Part shown: positions 57,868 through 64,000 of the stretch, piece after piece
Layout of the letters: every line of letters begins with the position of its first letter
How positions within the stretch are numbered: position 1 is the first letter of the stretch
NCBI GenBank assembly: GCA_001574975.1
Contig: KQ965742.1
Span: 253,696-317,695 of the forward strand
Length of the DNA stretch: 64,000 nucleotides
Source: Gonapodya prolifera JEL478
Lineage: Eukaryota; Monoblepharomycota; Monoblepharidomycetes; Monoblepharidales; Gonapodyaceae
Reading direction: 5' to 3'
Notes under the pieces: generated by a model
The model's input: the letters and a program-made list of their open reading frames with translations, nothing else
The model's database searches: none
Told to the model about the DNA's origin: nothing
Translations under genes and position numbers: made by a program

Positions 57868-59383
57868 ATGTCTGCAAACTACTGGGACTCAACCCAGAGG
57901 TATCCATCCGCAAGCTCACTCTGAAGTCGCACCTCTCACGTCTTTCAATCCTGCGTCCCACCCTCTCCCGCCCGGCCTCCTTCCCACACTTAAACCTTGT
58001 TCACACCCCCGCACAAGGAACCACTGGACTCTCGACAAGGCCACCATCTTTGCGGCACGACAGGACGACCTGCAGTACATTTCGGAGAAGGAGCTTACAT
58101 GGCTCAATCTGCACTACACGAATCGTACGTTCTCCCCTCTACACCTTCGCACCCCGCTTTCCCATCCCCATCCCCACCTCTCACCCACATAAAACTTCAA
58201 AGTTATCGTCCAGCTCGGCAGGAAACTCGGCGTTAGGCAACAAGTCGTCGCAACGGCGACACTCTACTTCAAGAGATACTACACCCGGTAGGTTCCCTTC
58301 TTGACTCTCCCCGCCTTAATCCACCCAGGATCATTCTCTCACGCTACAATCTGCATCTACCTCCTTTTCGTACAACCGCTGGCTCCCGCCTTAGCAACCC
58401 GTTCCGAAAAGTCGACCCCATTCTGGTCGTCGCCACCTGCACATTCCTCGCCGCGAAAGTAGAAGAGTGTCCACACCACATCAGGTCCGTAGTCGATGGG
58501 ATGAGGGCTGTTACCGAAGGTGAGTTGATGGGGCTTGGGGCTCGAGTTTGGGTGATTGGGGTTTGGAGGTTCAAGTTCTTCGCTGGGCTTTGGGTGAGAG
58601 GACTCAGATATGGGGATATTTCTACACGACCAAGCACGGGGACATACACATGAAGGGCATCAATTCTTCGCACCCAAGGCTGCCAAATCGCGAGCACTGA
58701 CCACCACCTTCCAGACATTGGTGGCTTCCCCTTCGAATCGCCCCACGTCGCCGCCTTCGAATTCTACCTGCTCGAAGACCTCGACTTCCGCCTCGTTGCG
58801 CACCACCCGTACCGTCCTCTTCTCCTCCTCACTGGGTCTCACCCGACAACCTCGGCACCACCAGACGCCCCGACACTGCCCCTACCCCCAGCGCTGCTGC
58901 ACACGGCGTGGTTCGCGATAAACGATGTCGTCAGGACGGACGTCATGCTCTTACACCCGCCGTACGTGGTGGCGCTGGCTGTCATGTTCCTCGTGGTGGT
59001 TGGCGAGGGCGGTGAACTCGGTGGTGAGGCAGCTGGGTATGCGGCGGCGCAGGAGGGGGTCTGGGGCGGTGTGGAGAGGGACAAGGTTGCAAAGTTCTTT
59101 GCGGAGACCAATGTCGATATGGCGGAGGTGGGTTTGCGAGTTGGGGGGGCCTGGGGCCGTGCTTTCCCTTGAATTGTTGGACGGCCCCTTGGCATTGCTC
59201 ACACCCCGCACCCACCAATTTCCAATCGCACCCCAGCTCCTCTCCATCGTGCACACCTTGCTCCGGCACTACCGCGACGTCGAAGAGTACCGCGAGTTCG
59301 GTGAGGCACGCGTCGCGGACCTCATTCAAAAGCTGCACGGGGGGAACCAGGGGGGTGGACAGAAGGAGGATGCGGAGGGATGA
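57868..59383 (+). CDS. SSN8: Cyclin C, Mediator kinase module
   Basis: Partner of Cdk8 (Srb10) in the CDK8 module of Mediator; in yeast it also moves to mitochondria under stress. Seen: MSANYWDSTQR, then WTLDKATIFAARQDDLQYIS, EKELTWLNLHYTN, FKVIVQLGRKLGVRQQVVAT, ATLYFKRYYTR, KVDPILVVATCTFLAAKVEE, CPHHIRSVVDGMRAVTE, FPFESPHVAAFEFYLLEDLD, FRLVAHHPYRPLL, then second-box helices AWFAINDVVRTDVMLLHPPY and VVALAVMFLVVVGEGGE, and QLLSIVHTLLRHYRDVEEYR before stop at 59383. The order matches cyclin C (KVEE, HHPYRPL). Six or so exons. It carries a short insert between the two cyclin boxes (HPTTSAPPDAPTLPLPPA). Confidence 0.93.
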
Positions 59384-59666
59384 AGGCTTCGTCGATGGAG
59401 GCCGAAGGTGTTGGTATCAGGGTTCCGGGGCTATGCTGGGAAGAAAGGCGTGTCGGATGTGACATGAAAGTGCACGTATTTGTTTCGTTACCTTTGTTTG
59501 TTTCAAATTTCTTTGATGTAGTAGAGTTCAACAAAACACGTGACAGGCAGGCAGTCCGGAAAATGCCCCTCGGTGGTTTGAGTTGTCCGCAGACCTCCAC
59601 CGGCTTCAAACAGACACAAAACCTCTTTCAGCATCTTCGCGTCACCCAACCGTGCCAAACCATCAA

Positions 59667-61321
59667 ATGGACCCTGACCCTGCTCTGCCCCCCGACGTCA
59701 CCGACATGGTCGACGACGACGACGCATCGGACCTCACTCAATTCGACGACCTTGGGTTCAACCCGACCGAATTCGTCCGCCGGTTCACGGAGGAGCTGCG
59801 CCAGGCCCGCGACGAGGTGCTTGCGGCGACGGAGAGGACGTCGCGCTGGGTCAGGCAGTCCACCGAGCGGAGCATGTCACCATCTCCGGGGAGGGTGCTG
59901 CATTCGCTCCTGACGAAGCAGAAGGAGATGATTGGGAAGGTGAAGAAGAAGCTTAAGGAGCCGAGGAACGTCAAGATTCGGTGGGTGACGGGGCGCCAGG
60001 GTGGAGTGGCGGGGTTTGTGCGTGTATGCGAAGACGGCTCATCCTAATGTTTCTCGCAGGGATAAGGTCTCGTTCGTGTTCGGAGTTACGAACCTCTGGG
60101 CGACTATTCTTCTCTTCGGCATCCGGCCCGGCTACGTCGCTCCCGTGTACCTGGTCAAACTGTTCGCCTTCATCAGCGCCCGGCTGTTCATGTACCGCGC
60201 CAAGAAGTGGCACTACTTCATGTTCGACATGTGCTACTTCGCGAACGCCCTGCTGGCGTGGAACATTCTCGTGCCTGACCCGAACTCGATCCTGTTCAAG
60301 TGCGGCTGGGGCCTCGCGACGGGGCCTGTCCTCCTCGCTATCCCGACCTGGGGAAACTCTCTCGTGTTTCACTCCCTGGATAAAATGACGAGGTGAGCGG
60401 GGCAGTTCAGCCTGGGCGTCGTCCCCTTCCCTCCCTTGACATCTGTATCGGCATGCAGTATATTCATCCACCTCGAGCCTTCCTTCGTGTATTACGTCAT
60501 GCGCTGGCGTGCTATCGGCGACCACGGATTCTCCCCCAAATTCCATGCTCTCGCCGATGCGCCTCAAATGGGCTTCTGGGAGGCGTTCATCCCCGCCCTG
60601 CTCGGCTACGTGATTTGGCAGTTGGCGTACTGGGTGTTTGTTTGGACAGGAAGGGCCGATAAGATCAGGGTATGTTAATTGATGTGCTGCTTTTCTCATG
60701 TCGACATTCCTGACCGGTGTCTCGTGCAAATTTCAGTCCGGCTACGCAACCTCTACCACGTGGCTCCTCGCGGATCCTAAGTCCATCGTTTACCGCATGA
60801 CACGTCCTGTTCCGACAGGCCTCCGCCCGCTTGCGTTTGTGGGGCTGCAGTTCATGTATACGATCCTTACTCTCCTCCCCGTTTCAATGTTCCACGGGTA
60901 CAAGTGGGTCCACGCCGCATCTATCATCTTGGTGATTGAGTTTGCGTTGTGGAACGGGGCCAACTATTACGTAAGTCGATTGCACCGCGGTCCATACCTT
61001 GACTTGTGCATGAACTGATTTCTCACGTCACGCCAACCGCTCCAGTTCGAAGTGTTTTCTCGCCGCTACGTCAACGAAATCGAGCGGGTGGAGCGGGAGC
61101 TGAACGCCACCATCGAAGCCTCCCCCGCCCGTACGAGGCCCCCACACGGGTCCCGGACTGTGCGGACCGACGACGAACGTGAGGATGTCAGGATGACGGC
61201 GGCCAAGCGGGTCGATAGCGGAGTGGCGAAGGATGGTCTAAAAGTGGAGCGTACAGAAAATGAAGCGACTAACGGTATTCAAGAAACGGAATTGAGTCCG
61301 TTGGAGAAAAAGGATGTCTGA
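59667..61321 (+). CDS. GPC1: Glycerophosphocholine acyltransferase Gpc1 (DUF2838)
   Basis: ER membrane enzyme that acylates glycerophosphocholine with acyl-CoA to lysophosphatidylcholine, in phosphatidylcholine remodelling. Seen: start MDPDPALPPDVTDMVDDDDA, FVRRFTEELRQARDEVLAAT, VLHSLLTKQKEMIGKVKKKL, spliced RDKVSFVFGVTNLWATILLF, YLVKLFAFISARLFMYRAKK, WHYFMFDMCYFANALLAWNI, KCGWGLATGPVLLAIPTWGN, SLVFHSLDKMTS spliced to IFIHLEPSFVYYVMRWRAIG (PSxVYYxxRW is diagnostic), FWEAFIPALLGYVIWQLAYW, SGYATSTTWLLADP, LAFVGLQFMYTILTLLPVSM, and VFSRRYVNEIERVERELNAT with a hydrophilic tail. About eight spans; stop at 61321. Five exons. A typical fungal/plant gene. Confidence 0.95.
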
Positions 61322-61453
61322 ATGTGCGTCAAGGAAGTGTGGTTGAGCATTCATATTCTATTCACAGTATTCGTTGTACCAGCTCTGTAAAGAAATGACT
61401 CTAAATGCCTTAGAAAATGCCAGAAAAGTTCAAATTGTCCGTTCCAGTTTCCA

Positions 61454-61875
61454 TCAAATGTTGAATCCCATATCTCGCATGCACTGTTGGTGAGCCTAGA
61501 TTGGTGCAAGAGCCAAAACCACCGACGTAGCGTGCGTGAAAGGTGGGGAGTAAGGGAAGCACAGGATTTGGTGTGTGCCGATGGAACATTTCAGCGAGCG
61601 ATGGCAACGTGTCACCTCTCATGACACATAATTGCGGGACCAAAGAAGGCTCCACTCACTTTTATCAGCTGAGCGCACTTCGTCTCCCCATCCTCGCCGT
61701 ACATGATCATACAGTCGTCACGAGCTTGCCGTGTGTCGGGGCAAGCACAGCATGGTTTGCACTTTGGTTCCGCAGGAGTATCCGTGGGTTTGGGAGGAGG
61801 CAGCGACGAGGGCGCGAGGAGTGCGGGCGATGAAGATTGGGTGGTTGATGTGGAGCTTCGGCCGAAGAACGACAT
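61454..61875 (-). CDS. COX17: Cytochrome c oxidase copper chaperone Cox17
   Basis: Intermembrane-space protein delivering Cu(I) to Sco1 and Cox11 for cytochrome oxidase. Two exons encode 85 residues: a Ser/Thr/Pro-rich lead MSFFGRSSTSTTQSSSPALL, then KCKPCCACPDTRQARDDCMI (copper site CC at 42-43) and MYGEDGETKCAQLIK spliced (GTGAGT...CTAG) to AHQQCMRDMGFNI. Twin CX9C pairs: Cys45/55 and Cys67/77. The lead is longer than in animals. Start is 80 bp from that of RPB11, head to head. Confidence 0.95.
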
Positions 61876-61955
61876 GATGTGGTTTCGTTTGACGGGATTT
61901 TGAGAAGTTCAAACGACCAAAGCATTTTATCCAACACAACTTTTGACTCAAAAAA

Positions 61956-63021
61956 ATGAACGCGCCGGACCGTGCCGAGCTAAATCCGGAGGGAGTGAAA
62001 CCGTCAGTACCTACAGGAGATCGCATGGCGTCGGGTTTTGGAAACGAGAAAGGTTGCCGAGTTGGAGTGGTGCAACATTATTGGCCATGAGACGATGAGA
62101 CGAGGAGACCGTCTTTCACGAACGAAAAATGAGCGAGATAGTCGTGGGACTGTTTGCTATCACGGAGTGGAGAGGGGGAAGCAGTGGACTGATTGGCATT
62201 GGAACCGAAAGTACTCCTTGACTCTTTCCCTGTCAAAGTGCCGGGGCAGGGGCTTCACCAGTTTCGGTTTGAACTTCCTGGATAATGACTACTGCCTGGA
62301 CTTCTCGTCACGAACCATTCGATTGAACCTCCATTGCTCCAGGGTGACGGTGGTGCGAGATACGAAGATCCCCAACGCCGCAACCTTCACGCTTCAGGCG
62401 GAAGACCACACTGTTGGAAACGTTCTTCGACAGTGAGTGTGCAGCGGCTCCTCTCTTCTTCGACGTAGCCCCACTTATCCCCATGGCTCGAATCCACACA
62501 CGACACGACACAGGCAACTCCTCCGCAACCCGCGCGTTCTCTTCGCCGGCTACCGCGTCCCGCACCCGCTTGAGCAAAAAGTGGAGATAAAAGTGCAGAC
62601 GGTCCCGACAACGACTCCCGTCAAGGTCATGGTGGAGGATATTCAGGCCATCCTGAGGAATTCGCAAACGCTGATCAATCGATTCGAGGTGCGTCTCTTG
62701 CGCTCGGGTAGTACAGGGTCCAGGTTAGGAGGGGCGTGGTTCAGGCTTTACATTTCATTGTGGATGTAAATTGGGGGGAAGGGCGGACCGGTAGCACATT
62801 GGAAACGTTACTCTGCTCCAGGATTGTAACTGCGGCGCGACTACAGTGACTGCACAAGCTGAGACCAGTACTTCGTGACTCTGTCTGACCGCACGAGGCT
62901 GAGAACTACCCTTCACTTCACTCAACAGACCGCCTGCACTGCCGGCGGGGTCACACGTTTAATGGATCCGAACCTATACGGTACCTCGGCTGCTCCTGCA
63001 TCGCAATCGTCGCAGTTTTAG
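61956..63021 (+). CDS. RPB11: RNA polymerase II subunit Rpb11
   Basis: Alpha-like subunit that pairs with Rpb3. Seen: MNAPDRAEL at 61956 (the family start is MNAPDRFEL), the core VTVVRDTKIPNAATFTLQAE, DHTVGNVLRQ spliced to QLLRNPRVLFAGYRVPHPLE, QKVEIKVQTVPTTTPVKVMV, EDIQAILRNSQTLINRFE, then a GTGCGT donor. A following exon may end TACTAGGVTRLMDPNLYGTS and stop at 63021; an alternative exon near 62,822 gives a shorter end. The join between exon 1 and the core at about 62,341 is not resolved: the first exon after AEL departs from the usual FLLxxGEKK, and the simple donors are out of phase. Core identity is sure; both ends are tentative. Confidence 0.85.
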
Positions 63022-63253
63022 ACGGTCGAAAAAGAGGTTTCGGGCAGTGCGCGTGGTGCTGCTATGATGAAGTGTGCAAATTATATTGTAGATACCCGTC
63101 ATTTTGATTCATGTGTCATAAACCATTTGGGCATTTGATAAGACTTGACGCGCGCGTGGTTTATGCTGAAGGTGCAAATTATATTTTAAGTACCGGTGTG
63201 ATTTCTAGATTCATGTGGCATAAAACCATTCAATTGGGCATTTGATGGAACGT

Positions 63254-64000
63254 TCACAGTTTGGACAGTTTGGGAATGACCTCGACCAAAGGCTTGGCAT
63301 CTGGGGCTGAAGAACGAAAACACGAACGAGAAGAAAAAAACGCGTCAGGCGTTGCGGATTCGTCCCGTCGAGCGTCCCTGACATGAAGAGATCGTCACTC
63401 ACGAAGCGGGTACTTGTCGACGTTCAAGGCGAACTGCGAGGAATGGGGATTTTAAGGCCATGGTCCCAAGGAACGTGGATGGATAGCATAGACTTACGCT
63501 GACAACTGTTTTGGGAGAGAGTGTCAAAAACAATTGTCAGTTGGGCCATTCATTGTATTCCGTGGCATCAATGCCCAAAACCCTCGCGACTCACGAGAGT
63601 AGTATCCCATAGCGACAATGATATCCACAACTCCCCTCTCCCCAAACAGCGACTTTGCACGATTGTAGTTGGCGTCCGAGACACGGGTGGTCTTGATGAG
63701 CTCTGTCACAAACTCGTACACGGCTGTCTCCTCGGGGGACATGCGGTCCGGCCGGCGGTTCTGGGCGACTGGGGTGAAGAGTTGGATTTGGGTTTGGGTT
63801 TGGGTTGGGATGACGAGGTACAGGGGCAGGAGTAGAGTTGAGTGTCGCGCCACTCACTGGCATCGGCGATGGCTGGGTCCAGCCCGGCTTGTTCGGCGAG
63901 CAGTCGGTGTGCGTAGAACTGGACACATTGTCGTCGGTGGCAAACGATTGTCCGGATATGGCGATGTAGGCTCACCTCAAACTGTGCGTTCCAGTGTCTG
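63254..64000 (-). CDS. Carboxymuconolactone decarboxylase family protein, 3' part
   Basis: AhpD/CMD-like fold. Fungal members are mostly uncharacterised; bacterial ones act in aromatic breakdown or as peroxidases. Seen from the right edge: HWNAQFE spliced to FYAHRLLAEQAGLDPAIADA, then RRPDRMSPEETAVYEFVTEL, KTTRVSDANYNRAKSLFGER, GVVDIIVAMGYY, FALNVDKYPL spliced to PPDAKPLVEVIPKLSKL, stop at 63254. The family pattern (HWxAxFE, H in the FYAH helix, GVVDLI, GYY, N-x5-PLP) is intact. It lacks the CxxC of the peroxidase-active AhpD at the HWNAQFEFYAH helix, so a redox role is less likely. The amino-terminal part lies beyond 64000. Confidence 0.85.

Overview
The window looks like nuclear DNA of a zoosporic fungus, most likely a chytrid. 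Genes are dense, lie on both strands, and carry many short GT-AG introns (roughly 50-250 bases). The proteins are fungal in character: Alg13, Tan1, a Gpc1/DUF2838 acyltransferase, an Isp7-like oxygenase, cyclin C, Dpb4 and Exo5. A sperm-tail PG-rich repeat protein, typical of organisms with flagella, supports a zoospore-forming lineage. That assignment is inference; no rRNA or mitochondrial marker is present.

Layout. 1-10 kb: the 5' part of NAD-isocitrate dehydrogenase, a Yippee gene, a non-autonomous DNA element with phased subterminal repeats, a short-chain dehydrogenase, a 3-hydroxyisobutyryl-CoA hydrolase-like gene and an unknown membrane protein. 10-15 kb: a DNAJC7-like TPR/J co-chaperone and Tan1. 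15-24 kb: a lineage-specific stretch with a small membrane protein, two related coiled-coil proteins, a predicted GPI-anchored protein and one tRNA-His(GUG). 24-36 kb: remnants of an RCC1-like gene, Alg13, a large C2-like protein, a PG-rich flagellar protein and exonuclease V. 36-40 kb: gene-poor, with a 649-bp TA-flanked MITE and an assembly join. 39.5-46 kb: an Isp7-like 2OG oxygenase, an unknown small gene, fumarase and an ACOT13-like thioesterase. 47.7-49.8 kb: a secreted Val/Pro/Asn/Gly repeat protein interrupted by a sequencing gap. 50-64 kb: conserved housekeeping genes (NADH diphosphatase, Mia40, Dpb4, FIGNL1, cyclin C, Gpc1, Cox17, Rpb11, and a carboxymuconolactone-decarboxylase-like protein cut by the right edge).

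No operon-like pathway cluster is seen. Several genes form head-to-head pairs with 75-500 bp between start codons, so shared promoters are likely. Mitochondrial functions recur (Idh1, HIBCH-like, fumarase, Mia40, Cox17), including the disulfide relay receptor Mia40 and one of its classic substrates, Cox17, about 10 kb apart. The least explained parts are the repeat protein at 47.8-49.8 kb, the coiled-coil family at 17.5-23.3 kb, the phased-repeat element at 2.3-3.4 kb and several unrecognised spliced genes. Gene models come from reading exons and splice sites by eye. Starts and small exons are uncertain where stated.
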